Positions 48,289 to 59,340 of a stretch of DNA of 64,000 bases are shown here, piece after piece. Made by a program: the position numbers and the translations under genes. The stretch is from assembly GCF_023273855.1 (NCBI RefSeq), contig NZ_CP096884.1, forward strand, positions 3,403,790 through 3,467,789, in the 5' to 3' direction. Numbering within the stretch: the stretch's first letter is position 1; every line of letters starts with the position of its first letter. Under the pieces are notes generated by a model. That model did no database searches. It saw only the letters and a program-made list of their open reading frames with translations, and was not told the origin of the DNA. This DNA comes from Seonamhaeicola sp. ML3 (GTDB lineage Bacteria > Bacteroidota > Bacteroidia > Flavobacteriales > Flavobacteriaceae).

Positions 48289-49179
48289 TTAGTATTTAAT
48301 AGTTTGCCATTTAGAACTGTGCATAGGAGCAACCTTTTGAAGGATTTCCTTGAGGCTAGCAATATCTACATTTGGTCCACCGCCAAAAACCTGTGCAATC
48401 TCATCGGCCTTAGCATCAAAAAAAGTACGTTGTAAAAAAGAATTAGGCCTTCTTCTGTTTAAAACTTGAAATTGCTTTAACGCACTAGCTATTTTCTCTT
48501 TACCTGCCTTAGGATTTTCTGCCATGACATCTAACCCCTCAATATGATAGGTATTTAAAACATCTCTATACTCTTTAAAAGTGGGCGACAACATATTATC
48601 TATAAGCATGAACCTACTTTGTAAGCCATCTTCTAATTTCCAGCCTTTAAAATTTCCTTGTTGGGAATAATTTAAAATTGCCATAGCCTGCTTTAAATAT
48701 GCATCGCCTCCATTGGGTTTGAAGGTATCAGCATCCAAAGCCAAAATCATGTATACGTGAAATGACAATACCGAAATTAAATTGGATTGAAATTGTGTGG
48801 GGTTATATATTAAATTTTGATATTCTAGATATTGAAATGTAAAATCCCTATCGTTAAAACTATACACTGGCGTACTGTAGGATGACCCATAAACTGGTCG
48901 AGAAGACTGTATCTGTAAAGTGGCCTGAAAAGTTTCTCCTCCTGTGTAGTTTGTTAGGTTTATAACCATACTACAATTAATCTTTTCTTGAGGAAGAAAG
49001 GTTTTATCCGTCCATTTGGTATTGTTAACAAACTCTGTAAGCTGCTTTTCCAAAGTTTTAAATATTGGAAAGTTCTCGTTACCGGTGAACTGTGCGTTTA
49101 CAACAACATCGCAATTTAGTTCCTGTGAAACCCCTAATAACCCGATAAAAAAAGTTAAAACTACAACTATCTTACGCAT
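48289..49179 (-). CDS. DUF4835 family exported protein
   Basis: 296 residues with a signal peptide (about 1-18, LLGVSQ). Conserved-looking blocks: LNCDVVVNAQ, YSFNDRDFTFQYLEYQNLIYNPTQFQSNLISVLSFHVYMILALDADTF, GWKLEDGLQSRFMLIDNMLSP and RPNSFLQRTFFDAKADEIAQVF. This matches DUF4835, a Bacteroidota family usually found, as here, between coaBC and recN. Periplasmic or outer membrane; function unknown. Its start overlaps the coaBC stop by 8 bases. Confidence 0.88.
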   Translation of the reverse strand: MRKIVVVLTFFIGLLGVSQELNCDVVVNAQFTGNENFPIFKTLEKQLTEFVNNTKWTDKTFLPQEKINCSMVINLTNYTGGETFQATLQIQSSRPVYGSSYSTPVYSFNDRDFTFQYLEYQNLIYNPTQFQSNLISVLSFHVYMILALDADTFKPNGGDAYLKQAMAILNYSQQGNFKGWKLEDGLQSRFMLIDNMLSPTFKEYRDVLNTYHIEGLDVMAENPKAGKEKIASALKQFQVLNRRRPNSFLQRTFFDAKADEIAQVFGGGPNVDIASLKEILQKVAPMHSSKWQTIKY

Positions 49180-50383
49180 TAATTTGCTCTATTATTTTGT
49201 TTAGTAAATCTACCGCTACCTCAGCTTTAGATTTCAATTGATACTCGGTAATATTTTCTTCGGAATCTATAAAAGTTACCTTATTTGTATCCCCTTTAAA
49301 TCCAGCACCTTTATCGTTTAACGAATTTAAAACAATTAAATTTAAATTCTTTCTTTTTAATTTATCTTTTGCGTTCTCAATTTCGTTATTAGTTTCTAGC
49401 GCAAAACCAACTAAATATTGGTCTGTTTTTATATCTCCTAAAGACGCTAAGATATCTTTAGTTTTCTCTAATTCTAAGGTTAACGCAGCATCCTTCTTTT
49501 TTATTTTATCTAGGGCCACTTCTTTTGGTCTGTAGTCTGCTACTGCAGCAGAAAGTATAGCCACATCAACATCTTTGTAGTGTTTATGTGCTTGGGCATA
49601 CATCTCCTCTGCACTGGTAACAGGTAAGACCTTAATCAAACTGTGAGTAGTTTTTTGATGAGTTGGACCGGTAACCAAAAACACCTGAGCTCCAAGGTTA
49701 GCTGCAGCTCTAGCTATTTCAAAACCCATTTTCCCGCTGGAATGATTCCCTATGAAACGAACGGGATCAATGGCTTCGTAAGTAGGTCCTGCCGTTATAA
49801 GTATATTTTTCCCCTTGAGTGGCAACTTATCTAAGATATCGTTTTCGATAAATGAAACGATATCTTCTGGCTCTGCCATTCTTCCTTCTCCAATTAAACC
49901 ACTGGCCAATTCACCACTTGTTGCAGGTATCATAACATTACCGAAGCTTTTTAACTTTTCAAAAGAAGCTTTGGTTGTTGGGTGCTTGTACATATCCAAA
50001 TCCATGGCTGGCGCAAAATACACTGGGCATTTAGCAGACAAATAGGTGGCCAAAAATAGGTTATCACAGACCCCATTTGCCATTTTAGACAATGTATTCG
50101 CTGTGGCTGGAGCAACCACAAACAAATCTGCCCAAAGACCTAAATCTACATGATTGTTCCAAACAGCATTATCGTCTTCTTCGTTTACAAATGAGGAAAA
50201 CACCGGGTTTTTTGATAAAGTGGAGAGAGTTAAGGGTGTTATAAATTCTTTTGAAGCCGGTGTCATGACAACTTTTACATTGGCACCCGACTTTATAAAC
50301 AACCTAACTAATGAAGCAGTTTTATAAGCGGCAATGCCAGCACTAATGCCTAACAATATATTTTTGCCGCTTATTATACTCAT
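49172..50383 (-). CDS. coaBC: Bifunctional phosphopantothenoylcysteine decarboxylase / phosphopantothenate-cysteine ligase
   Basis: Two consecutive steps of coenzyme A synthesis in one 403-residue protein. The N-terminal flavin-dependent CoaC half shows LGISAGIAAYKTASLVRLF, ATANTLSKMANGVCDNLF and PAMDLDMYKHP; the C-terminal CoaB half (from about 185) shows ITAGPTYEAIDPVRFIGNHSSGKMG and the AAVADYRP motif. Normal length. It follows rpoZ by 9 bases. Together with coaE at 42 kb the window holds the middle and last CoA steps. Confidence 0.95.
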   Translation of the reverse strand: MSIISGKNILLGISAGIAAYKTASLVRLFIKSGANVKVVMTPASKEFITPLTLSTLSKNPVFSSFVNEEDDNAVWNNHVDLGLWADLFVVAPATANTLSKMANGVCDNLFLATYLSAKCPVYFAPAMDLDMYKHPTTKASFEKLKSFGNVMIPATSGELASGLIGEGRMAEPEDIVSFIENDILDKLPLKGKNILITAGPTYEAIDPVRFIGNHSSGKMGFEIARAAANLGAQVFLVTGPTHQKTTHSLIKVLPVTSAEEMYAQAHKHYKDVDVAILSAAVADYRPKEVALDKIKKKDAALTLELEKTKDILASLGDIKTDQYLVGFALETNNEIENAKDKLKRKNLNLIVLNSLNDKGAGFKGDTNKVTFIDSEENITEYQLKSKAEVAVDLLNKIIEQINA

Positions 50384-50392
50384 AAGAAATTA

Positions 50393-50719
50393 TTACTGAG
50401 CGTCTTGTTCAGTATTTCTAAAATAAATCTTGTCTGTTAACCACTCTTGAATGGCTAAAGCATGAGGCTTTGGTAACTTTTCGTAAAATTTCGAAACCTC
50501 AATTTGCTCTTTGTTTTCAAAGATTTCTTCAAGACTATCGTTGTAAGTAGCAAATTCTTCTAACTTATCGATAAGTTCTTTCTTAATCTCTGTATTAATT
50601 TGTTCTGCTCTTCTAGCAATAATAGAAATAGATTCGTAGATGTTTTCTGTTGGTTCATCTACCTGATTCCTATCGTAAGTTACTGTGTTAACAGGAGCAT
50701 TGATTTTCTTTAAATCCAT
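50393..50719 (-). CDS. rpoZ: RNA polymerase omega subunit (RpoZ/RPB6-like)
   Basis: 108 residues, matching the omega subunit as found in Bacteroidota: NIYESISIIARRAEQINTEIKKELIDKL contains the conserved RAxQIN...K helix that helps RNA polymerase assembly by binding the beta-prime subunit. Its position between bamD and coaBC is the conserved order in this phylum and supports the call. Thirteen bases after bamD. Confidence 0.88.
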   Translation of the reverse strand: MDLKKINAPVNTVTYDRNQVDEPTENIYESISIIARRAEQINTEIKKELIDKLEEFATYNDSLEEIFENKEQIEVSKFYEKLPKPHALAIQEWLTDKIYFRNTEQDAQ

Positions 50720-50732
50720 TTTAAATATATAT

Positions 50733-51590
50733 TTAACTTTTTACGCTATACTTTTTTAATTCTTCTTCAACAACCTCAGTCATTTCATTAACCTTGTCTA
50801 TATGCTTTGACTCTCCAAAACTTTTTTTGAATGAATTAGCCATCTCCATAGTAGTATGCAAACGCTCTTTTCTTAATTCTACCAATTCTCCATCGGTTTC
50901 TGACCTAATGATTTCATAACTATTGACTGCTTGTTTGTAAACAGCATCTAGTTTATAAAACAAAGCATCTTCCCTTAAACTAGACCCTGGAAACTCAAAA
51001 AGGAAATTATCAAAAGATTTAATTGCAGCTTTAAAATCTCTTGTGTAGCCAGGAGCTATTTCACTGTACTGTTTCGCAATGCCCAATGCTTTTTGTTCTA
51101 ATTTAAATTCTAACTCCTTAACCAGTTTATTGGCTTCAGTTAAATATTCAGAACTTGGAAAACGATTAATAAACCCTTGTATTTTCTCGATAGCCTCCAT
51201 AGTCTCTTTCTGGTCCTTGGTGTAGGCAGGAGATAACTCATAGTAGCTTCTAGCACTCAAGAACGAGGCTTCTTCTAGCTTTTCACTTTTGGGATATGCT
51301 GTTGTAAACTGTTCAAATCTATAAGAGGAAATGTAGAAATCTCCCATTTTATAGAAAGTCATTGCATAAAGATACATGAGTTTCTGCGCCTGTGGTTTCC
51401 CTCTAAATTCTGGCACAATCTGAGCAAAAAGCCTATTAGCCTTGGCATATTTACCCTCGTTGTAAAGTGCTTCTGCCATTTCAAATTTCTTTCTAGTAGC
51501 ACCTTCTCCAGAAGCTTTTAGCACCTTTTGATATTCGTTACAAGAACTGAAAAGAACCAGCACAATTGTTATGTAAAAAAACTTTCTCAT
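50733..51590 (-). CDS. bamD: Outer membrane assembly lipoprotein BamD
   Basis: 285 residues with lipobox FSSC (Cys17) and five TPR-like repeats (LYNEGKYAKANRLFAQIVPEF, MGDFYISSYRFEQFTTAYPKS and later copies). BamD is the essential lipoprotein partner of BamA in outer-membrane beta-barrel insertion. The FSSCNEYQKVLKA start is typical of the Bacteroidota orthologue. First gene of a leftward cluster with rpoZ, coaBC, DUF4835 and recN, preceded by an exact -7 element. Confidence 0.92.
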   Translation of the reverse strand: MRKFFYITIVLVLFSSCNEYQKVLKASGEGATRKKFEMAEALYNEGKYAKANRLFAQIVPEFRGKPQAQKLMYLYAMTFYKMGDFYISSYRFEQFTTAYPKSEKLEEASFLSARSYYELSPAYTKDQKETMEAIEKIQGFINRFPSSEYLTEANKLVKELEFKLEQKALGIAKQYSEIAPGYTRDFKAAIKSFDNFLFEFPGSSLREDALFYKLDAVYKQAVNSYEIIRSETDGELVELRKERLHTTMEMANSFKKSFGESKHIDKVNEMTEVVEEELKKYSVKS

Positions 51591-51607
51591 GAATTTTAAA
51601 CAGAATG

Positions 51608-51615
51608 CAAAATTA
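51608..51615 (-). promoter_or_regulatory. -7 element of the bamD operon
   Basis: TAATTTTG on the minus strand, exact match, 18 bases before the bamD ATG. Confidence 0.5.
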
Positions 51616-51687
51616 AGTTAATAATATGGAATTTAAAAATAATTATTTACGGCTAAAATAAGAGGTAAAACACAGCGGCGACAAGGT

Positions 51688-52614
51688 TTAAGTATTATTT
51701 AACTTTTCAATATTATCAAACAGCTTGTGATCTAAAACCATTTTTCCATCGGTGTTGTAATAAAAGGCTTTTTGAAACTTGTAATTTAACCGTAATTCCT
51801 CAAGGGTATAAGAATGCATTTGATGGACTTCTTGATTAAAAGATTCGTCGTAATAACTTATCATTATCAAAAATTCGCCTTGTTGCTTTATTAACTCTTC
51901 TTTGGTGAACACAGATAAGGGACTTTCTTTATCTACTTCATGGACTATAGTCCAGGTTGTTGGTAGATAATTTATGGATTTCCGTTCTAATTTTAAATTG
52001 TAAAAACTATTGGTGTATTCTCCATCCTCGTTCTGTTTAGTTAAAGACAGGGTAACTGTAACTTTGGGATAGATCATGATACTCCTTCTATTGTTCACTA
52101 TCCTAAACATAATGGCCATATTATCAGCAAACTCCCTAAAGACAATATGTTTGCTAAATCGAATTGCTGCCCTTGGCTTGGAAAACCTACCATAAATTAA
52201 CCCTGTTATAAAGGCAAAGACCACCAACCCAAAAAAGGCTTCAAACGACGATACTATACCGCTTGCCATCCCTTCTGGCGACATGGCCCCATAACCTAGA
52301 GTGGTGAATGTTTGTGCAGAGAAGAAAAAAGCATTAAAAAAATCTTCGGATAAATTTCCAGTTGAAGCTGTAATTGTTTCAATACCAATTAACAGATATA
52401 TAAGAGCGAATATAGCATTGAGAACAAAACCAACCACAAAGGTTAGCAGGAAAAAATACCACCAGGAGATTTCAACTAAAAAGTTGTAGGCTTCAGAAAA
52501 ACGGCGTGTTTTATTTAAATGTAGGATATTAAAAGAGCCGTTAGGGTTCATCATACGTTCTGCTGAGGCCGCAGATGCATTACCCAACCCTGGATCTTTT
52601 ATTTTTTTTCCCAT
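51688..52614 (-). CDS. Inward-rectifier potassium channel (KirBac type)
   Basis: 308 residues: two transmembrane helices (about 51-78 and 117-142) around a pore loop with the K+ filter TLGYG (105-109) in FTTLGYGAMSP, followed by a cytoplasmic Kir beta-domain (SKPRAAIRFSKHIVFREFADNMAIMFRIVNNR, and QGEFLIMISYYDESFNQEVHQMHSY). The protein is the standard KirBac length and works as a tetramer in the inner membrane. KirBac channels conduct K+ inward. Monocistronic. Confidence 0.93.
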   Translation of the reverse strand: MGKKIKDPGLGNASAASAERMMNPNGSFNILHLNKTRRFSEAYNFLVEISWWYFFLLTFVVGFVLNAIFALIYLLIGIETITASTGNLSEDFFNAFFFSAQTFTTLGYGAMSPEGMASGIVSSFEAFFGLVVFAFITGLIYGRFSKPRAAIRFSKHIVFREFADNMAIMFRIVNNRRSIMIYPKVTVTLSLTKQNEDGEYTNSFYNLKLERKSINYLPTTWTIVHEVDKESPLSVFTKEELIKQQGEFLIMISYYDESFNQEVHQMHSYTLEELRLNYKFQKAFYYNTDGKMVLDHKLFDNIEKLNNT

Positions 52615-52777
52615 TTCTAGAAGTTATCTATACCTTTTCAATTTGTTAAAAAAATCGTCTTTTGCACCCAAATTTCACATTTTTTGAGTTCCGTAGCACT
52701 AATATGCAACTAAAAAAATGCTGCATTTGATCACAAAGTATTTATTTTTCACTTAAATTAAAAAAGTTAAATAACTT

Positions 52778-53650
52778 CTATGCTAAATACGCCTTGATTT
52801 TTTCTTTAAGATGACTAGACGCCGGTACTACCGGTAACCTTACCGTATCGGCACATAAACCTAAGGCCTCGAAAACAGCCTTGATTCCTGCCGGATTATT
52901 CTCTTCAAAAATATAACCAATAACATCAATGAGTTTAAAGTGAAGTTTATAGGCCGCTTTAGGATCTCCTTTAAGTCCTAAACGAATCATTTCAGAAAAA
53001 TCTTTTGGTAACGCCTGACCTATTACCGATATAACTCCAGCACCTCCTGCTAAAACAACACCTAAGGCTAAATCATCATCACCAGAAATAACTAGAAAAT
53101 CTTCTGGTTTGTTTTTCAACAACTCTAAATATTGAGCCATATTATTACCTGCTTCCTTGACTGCTATTATGTTACTAAAATCGTTGGCTAGCCTAATTGT
53201 AGTATCTGCTTCCATGTTCTTAGAGGTTCTACCGGGAACATTGTATAGTATGATATCTATTGGTGATACCTCTGCTATAGCTTTGAAATGTTGGTACAAC
53301 CCCTCTTGTGTAGGCTTATTATAATAAGGAGACACTGATAATATAGCATCAATACCACTTAAGTCGGTAGTTTTAATTTCTTCAACAACTGCAGCGGTGT
53401 TGTTTCCACCTATACCTAATACCAAAGGTAATCGTCCGTTATTAGTTTCAGAAATAGTCTTGATAACAGCTTTCTTTTCTTGTTTGGTAAGTGTAACACT
53501 TTCTCCTGTTGTACCACAAATAACAAGGTATTCTACTCCATTTTCTATGTTGTAGTTTACTATGTTCTTTAATGCGTCGTGATCTACACTTAAATCTGAA
53601 TTAAAAGGTGTAACTAAGGCAACTCCAGTTCCTAAAAACTTATTGTTCAT
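52778..53650 (-). CDS. dapA: 4-hydroxy-tetrahydrodipicolinate synthase
   Basis: Condenses pyruvate with aspartate semialdehyde, the first committed step to lysine and diaminopimelate. 290 residues, TIM barrel, with the Schiff-base Lys165 (AVKEAGN), Tyr136 (LYNVPGRT) and the GTTGES motif at 46-51. Its start lies 11 bases inside the end of the DUF6913 gene, so the two genes overlap and are probably coupled. The dapA gene is the only lysine-pathway gene in the window. Confidence 0.95.
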   Translation of the reverse strand: MNNKFLGTGVALVTPFNSDLSVDHDALKNIVNYNIENGVEYLVICGTTGESVTLTKQEKKAVIKTISETNNGRLPLVLGIGGNNTAAVVEEIKTTDLSGIDAILSVSPYYNKPTQEGLYQHFKAIAEVSPIDIILYNVPGRTSKNMEADTTIRLANDFSNIIAVKEAGNNMAQYLELLKNKPEDFLVISGDDDLALGVVLAGGAGVISVIGQALPKDFSEMIRLGLKGDPKAAYKLHFKLIDVIGYIFEENNPAGIKAVFEALGLCADTVRLPVVPASSHLKEKIKAYLA

Positions 53651-54170
53651 TTCTAATTTTATTTAATATTTTTAAGTATTTAAAAAGCTCATTCTTAAAC
53701 ACTTCGAATTTCTCTATATCAGTTTTTATAATCAAATCATTGAGCCGTTCATCTGTCTGTAAAATCCCGACTTTTAGCTTTCCTTTAGACAGCGCAGTAA
53801 CCAATTTTAATTCAATTTGGTCTTGCTTGTAATAGCTTATAAGAACATCAAATTCATGTTCCAAAAATGATTTTAACACTTCGTTATTTATCGTTCCTTT
53901 CCATCCAAAATCCTTCGGACCAAAACAATCATCCCAAGTATTTAACTGCTCACTTTTGTTTTCGGAAAAAGCAATAATTTTAATGTTATTAGGGTGAACA
54001 TTAAAAAATACTCCCAATGCCTTCAAGGATTCAATGTCTTCATATTCATCGATATTAAGGACAACACCTAAACTTTTAACCTCAGAACTCGTAACATTTA
54101 CATGCCTTTCAGATAACAATTTATTCAAGTACTTTTTATTAGATTTTTCCTTAAAACCCTTTAAAAACAT
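53640..54170 (-). CDS. DUF6913-like protein
   Basis: 176 residues, no signal peptide or membrane span. Its sequence ([69 protein letters not shown]) matches what I know of DUF6913, a Bacteroidota family linked to dapA. The C-terminus overlaps the dapA start by 11 bases. Function unknown. First gene of the dapA transcript, divergent from the nucleotidase pair across 58 bases. Confidence 0.75.
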   Translation of the reverse strand: MFLKGFKEKSNKKYLNKLLSERHVNVTSSEVKSLGVVLNIDEYEDIESLKALGVFFNVHPNNIKIIAFSENKSEQLNTWDDCFGPKDFGWKGTINNEVLKSFLEHEFDVLISYYKQDQIELKLVTALSKGKLKVGILQTDERLNDLIIKTDIEKFEVFKNELFKYLKILNKIRNEQ

Positions 54171-54188
54171 TTATCTTTATACTTTGCG

Positions 54189-54196
54189 CAAAGGTA
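54189..54196 (-). promoter_or_regulatory. -7 element of the DUF6913-dapA operon
   Basis: TACCTTTG on the minus strand, an exact match, 18 bases before the ATG at 54170. A 10-base palindrome TTTGCGCAAA (54183-54192) overlaps it. Confidence 0.45.
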
Positions 54197-54228
54197 GCAA
54201 AAGTAGATTCATATTTCGGATTAATTTC

Positions 54229-54975
54229 ATGAGGTTAACACATTTATTTTTTTTGTTATTTCTCCTGTTTCATTTAGGTTGTAAAACACATTTAACTAAA
54301 ATAGAGGCTAAACAAATCAATATTTCTCAATCTATTTCCACTAACTCAGAAATTGAAGATTTCATAAAACCTTACAGAACACATATTGAAAGAGATTTAG
54401 ACAGCACCTTATCCTATGCTCCAAAAACCTATACAAAAAACGACAACGAACTAAATACAGCTATAGGTAATTTAATGGCTGAAATTGTTTACGCTCAAGG
54501 TAATCCTATTTTCAAAAAGAGAACAAACAACAATATAGATATTGTATTATTAAACCATGGCGGGATAAGAGCACCTATACCTAAAGGTCCCATTAGCACA
54601 AGAACAGCTTATGAGGTCATGCCTTTTGAAAACAAAATGGTTGTTGTTGCCTTAAGGGGAGAAACGTTAAATGAAATGGTTTCCTATTTGGTTTCCAGCA
54701 AAAATGCTCACCCGTTTTTAGGATTGAAAATAACATTAGACCAAGAGTATAAACTACAAAATGTTGCTGTTAATGGGAAACCCATAGAGCAAAATAAGGT
54801 TTACCACATCGCCACGAGTAATTATCTATACAATGGTGGCGATAATATGAATTTTTTTAAATCCAATGAAGGCGTAGTTGATTTAGATTATAAGATTAGA
54901 AATGCTATGATTGATTACTTTAAACGAACAGACACCATAAAACCTGTTAAAGACGATAGATTTATAAGAAAATAG
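54229..54975 (+). CDS. 5'-nucleotidase C-terminal-domain lipoprotein
   Basis: 248 residues from ATG 54229, a lipoprotein signal with HLGC (Cys18). The body is only the C-terminal, substrate-binding domain of the UshA/CpdB-like 5'-nucleotidase family: IGNLMAEIVYAQ, NIDIVLLNHGGIRAPIPKGPI, YEVMPFENKMVVVALRGETL and YHIATSNYLYNGGDNMNFF. It lacks the metallophosphatase domain. That domain is encoded by the next gene, 7 bases downstream. Probably the two chains work together outside the inner membrane; this is inference. Confidence 0.88.
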   Translation: MRLTHLFFLLFLLFHLGCKTHLTKIEAKQINISQSISTNSEIEDFIKPYRTHIERDLDSTLSYAPKTYTKNDNELNTAIGNLMAEIVYAQGNPIFKKRTNNNIDIVLLNHGGIRAPIPKGPISTRTAYEVMPFENKMVVVALRGETLNEMVSYLVSSKNAHPFLGLKITLDQEYKLQNVAVNGKPIEQNKVYHIATSNYLYNGGDNMNFFKSNEGVVDLDYKIRNAMIDYFKRTDTIKPVKDDRFIRK

Positions 54976-54982
54976 ATGTGCC

Positions 54983-55897
54983 ATGAAAAGAAGGGATTTT
55001 ATACAACAGGTAACCGTAGGAAGTGCATTAACCATTGGTGGCTTAGGACTCCAATCTTTCGTTAGTACAGAAAAAAATAAGAAAATAACTATCCTACATA
55101 CCAATGATGTTCATAGCCATATAGACCCTTTTGGACCAAACGAAGGCAGAAATGCTAATAAAGGCGGAGTGGCCAGACGTGCTAGTCTCATTGAATCCAT
55201 TAGAAAGGAAAACCCAAATACGCTCTTACTTGATGCAGGTGATATTTTTCAGGGAACACCCTACTTTAATTACTACGGGGGTGAATTGGAATTTAAACTG
55301 ATGAGTATGCTTGGTTACGACCTAGCTACGATAGGGAATCATGATTTCGATAATGGTATTGATGGTTTATTTACACAATTACCTCATGCAAAATTCGATT
55401 TTGTATCAGCAAATTACGATTTTTCCAATACGGTAATGGATACCCTTGTAAAACCGTATAAATTATTTTTAAGAGACGGTATAAAAATAGGCGTTTTTGG
55501 TTTGGGCATTAAACTGGAAGGCTTGGTTGAAAAAGGGCTTTATAAAGAAACCAAATATTTAAACCCTGTAGAGATTGCTCAAGACATGAGCCGTATTTTA
55601 AAAACTGAAGAGAAATGCGACCTAGTTATTTGCCTCTCCCATTTAGGTTACCACTACAAAAATAGCCCTGAAACAATTTGCGATTTAACACTTGCCGCTT
55701 CAACAAAAAATATAGATCTGATTATTGGTGGCCACACCCATACATTTTTAAAGAAACCAACTGTTATTAAAAATTCTGAAGACAAGCAGGTGCTCGTTAA
55801 TCAAGTGGGATGTTATGGCATCAACTTAGGGAAAATCGATTTTCATTTTGATTCCAAGAAAAACAAATCTGCTAACGGTGCTTCAATAGTAATATAA
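54983..55897 (+). CDS. Metallophosphatase domain of split 5'-nucleotidase
   Basis: 304 residues. The N-terminus MKRRDFIQQV...GLGLQSF resembles a Tat-like export signal. All metal-site motifs of the calcineurin-like 5'-nucleotidase are intact: TNDVHSHID (Asp42, His44), DAGDIFQG, GNHDFDNG, LSHLGYH and GGHTHTF. The chain ends where a C-terminal substrate-binding domain would follow; that domain is the upstream gene. Hydrolyses nucleotides or other phosphoesters in the periplasm. The order (C-terminal domain first) is inverted relative to fused enzymes. Confidence 0.9.
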   Translation: MKRRDFIQQVTVGSALTIGGLGLQSFVSTEKNKKITILHTNDVHSHIDPFGPNEGRNANKGGVARRASLIESIRKENPNTLLLDAGDIFQGTPYFNYYGGELEFKLMSMLGYDLATIGNHDFDNGIDGLFTQLPHAKFDFVSANYDFSNTVMDTLVKPYKLFLRDGIKIGVFGLGIKLEGLVEKGLYKETKYLNPVEIAQDMSRILKTEEKCDLVICLSHLGYHYKNSPETICDLTLAASTKNIDLIIGGHTHTFLKKPTVIKNSEDKQVLVNQVGCYGINLGKIDFHFDSKKNKSANGASIVI

Positions 55898-55951
55898 ACA
55901 CCTCGTAAGCTTTAGGGATTATTTCGTCTAATTTTTTAAATGTAAAATACG

Positions 55952-56332
55952 ATGAAAAAACACCTTCCTTTGGTCTTGAGAATTATTGTTGCTATAATTT
56001 TAATTCAAACCTTGCGCTTCAAATTCACTGCACATCCAGATAGTGTTTACATTTTTACCAAAGTTGGTATGGAGCCCTACGGCAGGATAGGGATTGGGAT
56101 TTTAGAGCTAATCGCTGGAGCGCTACTATTAATACCAAGAAGTGTATGGATGGGAGCTTTACTTACTTTGGGGGTAATTGGAGGTGCCATATTTATGCAT
56201 CTTACACAATTAGGAATAACAGTTAACAACGACGGCGGAGTTCTTTTTACTACAGCTATATTAACCTTTACACTTTCTGGCATCATACTCTTCATCTACA
56301 GAAAAGACATTCCTTATTTGGAAATAAGATAA
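55952..56332 (+). CDS. DoxX-like membrane protein
   Basis: 126 residues with four transmembrane helices. LRFKFTAHPDSVYIFTKVGMEPYGRIGIGILELIAGALLLIP has the F...G..P.G...GI.E...G..L..P pattern of the DoxX/DoxD family. Members are small membrane proteins linked in some organisms to thiosulfate oxidation or redox stress. Function here is unknown. Convergent with the next gene, with 10 bases between the stops and no terminator seen. Confidence 0.8.
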   Translation: MKKHLPLVLRIIVAIILIQTLRFKFTAHPDSVYIFTKVGMEPYGRIGIGILELIAGALLLIPRSVWMGALLTLGVIGGAIFMHLTQLGITVNNDGGVLFTTAILTFTLSGIILFIYRKDIPYLEIR

Positions 56333-56342
56333 TGACTAAACT

Positions 56343-57074
56343 TTAGGCCATTTGTATTTCTTCTTGCTTCTTATTGGAAAAACTCGTTTGACTACAAAAG
56401 AAGTAAAATGCAACCAGAGCTAGTGTTGTCGATAAGAAATTAAGAAGACTTCTGTGAGATATATAAATATAGGCCACATCAATAACTTCTGAAAAAACGA
56501 TACATAAAGCACCTAGAAACAGGTACAATGCTTTTTGATTATCTCTATAAAAGTAATTTAGCAATGATCCCGATAACAATACCAACATGACAATATTATA
56601 GGTCAGTTCCAAATAAATTTGACTTTTCATGATGTAGTTAGAATGCACAATGGATTGTAACACATAAACTAACCATACGTTTAATCCCAATAGTACAATA
56701 ATGTGAACCGTAAAATTCTTTAGTATATGTGATAAATTCAAACTCTTACAAATTTCAATAAACAGGAAGATATAAGATAAAACATAAAGTGAATTCCCGA
56801 TATAATAATCCAATTCAAAAACAATAGTTGCTGTAGATGCTTCAGGCAAATGCCCAATAATCAACCCTAACAAATCTGAACAGGAGTAAAACAGCAGAAA
56901 TAAGGTAAAGAAAACAGTCTTCTTTTTAAAAAATGCAAAATAAATTAATGCAATAACTGGTAAAATGAGAGAGTCTAATGTAAAAGCAACATCTTCGTTG
57001 CCTGCAAAACCAAATATTGCAAACAACACATAAATAACAATTACTAAACTGACCAAGACTTTCGACTTGTACAT
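56343..57074 (-). CDS. Polytopic membrane protein, possibly YhhN-like
   Basis: 243 residues, dominated by eight or so hydrophobic segments separated by short basic loops. The build (LPVIALIYFAFFKKKTVFFTLFLLFYSCSDLLGL at the start) resembles YhhN/TMEM86-type proteins, some of which are lysoplasmalogenases, but I cannot confirm the family residues. Inner membrane. A -7 element of the Bacteroidota type lies upstream. Confidence 0.55.
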   Translation of the reverse strand: MYKSKVLVSLVIVIYVLFAIFGFAGNEDVAFTLDSLILPVIALIYFAFFKKKTVFFTLFLLFYSCSDLLGLIIGHLPEASTATIVFELDYYIGNSLYVLSYIFLFIEICKSLNLSHILKNFTVHIIVLLGLNVWLVYVLQSIVHSNYIMKSQIYLELTYNIVMLVLLSGSLLNYFYRDNQKALYLFLGALCIVFSEVIDVAYIYISHRSLLNFLSTTLALVAFYFFCSQTSFSNKKQEEIQMA

Positions 57075-57096
57075 TATAATAGATTTGGGTTCTGTA

Positions 57097-57104
57097 CAAA
57101 TATA
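57097..57104 (-). promoter_or_regulatory. -7 element of the 56343-57074 membrane-protein gene
   Basis: TATATTTG on the minus strand, an exact match, 22 bases before the ATG at 57074. Confidence 0.45.
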
Positions 57105-57159
57105 AACAAATAACGCTACTAAACGATAAAAAAATACTTTTTATCGATATTTTTTTGAT

Positions 57160-59193
<2,034 letters not shown>

Positions 59194-59204
59194 TTAGATA
59201 ACTT

Positions 59205-59265
59205 CATGCTTCGCTCTTCAAAAACCTCTAGCAAAAGCGCTAAGACGGAAAGACAAAAAATCTCA
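59205..59265. repeat. Degenerate REP-like elements in the ligA/prmC gap
   Basis: The minus-strand GAAGAGCGAAGCATGAAG and the following imperfect GCGCTAAGACGGAAAGAC stretch resemble decayed REP-like sequences: repeated GCGAAG/AAGACG words, more GC-rich than the flanks. No ORF. Confidence 0.4.
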
Positions 59266-59271
59266 AAACTA

Positions 59272-59293
59272 AGTCCCGATAACTATCGGGACT
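59272..59293. repeat. Perfect palindrome between prmC and ligA
   Basis: A 10-bp perfect stem AGTCCCGATA / TATCGGGACT with a 2-base AC centre. It is followed leftward by only a weak T-rich stretch. The CCCGATA-N-TATCGGG core is a familiar dispersed Bacteroidota palindrome; it may also help end prmC transcription. Confidence 0.6.
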
Positions 59294-59313
59294 AAATATG
59301 CAATCCTCTAAAC

Positions 59314-59340
59314 ACTGCGACTGTCTATTGCTAACTGCTT
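59314..59340. repeat. 7-bp-periodic ACTGNNT tract spanning the prmC stop codon
   Basis: ACTGCG, ACTGTCT, ATTGCTA, ACTGCTT: one hexamer and three heptamers in register. The prmC stop codon (59331-59333) lies inside it, so the tract sets the last residues of PrmC. Confidence 0.55.

Noticed and set aside
54034..54228. N-terminal extension of the 5'-nucleotidase C-terminal-domain gene
   Set aside because: It overlaps the divergent DUF6913 coding region; the ATG at 54229 begins a proper lipoprotein signal.
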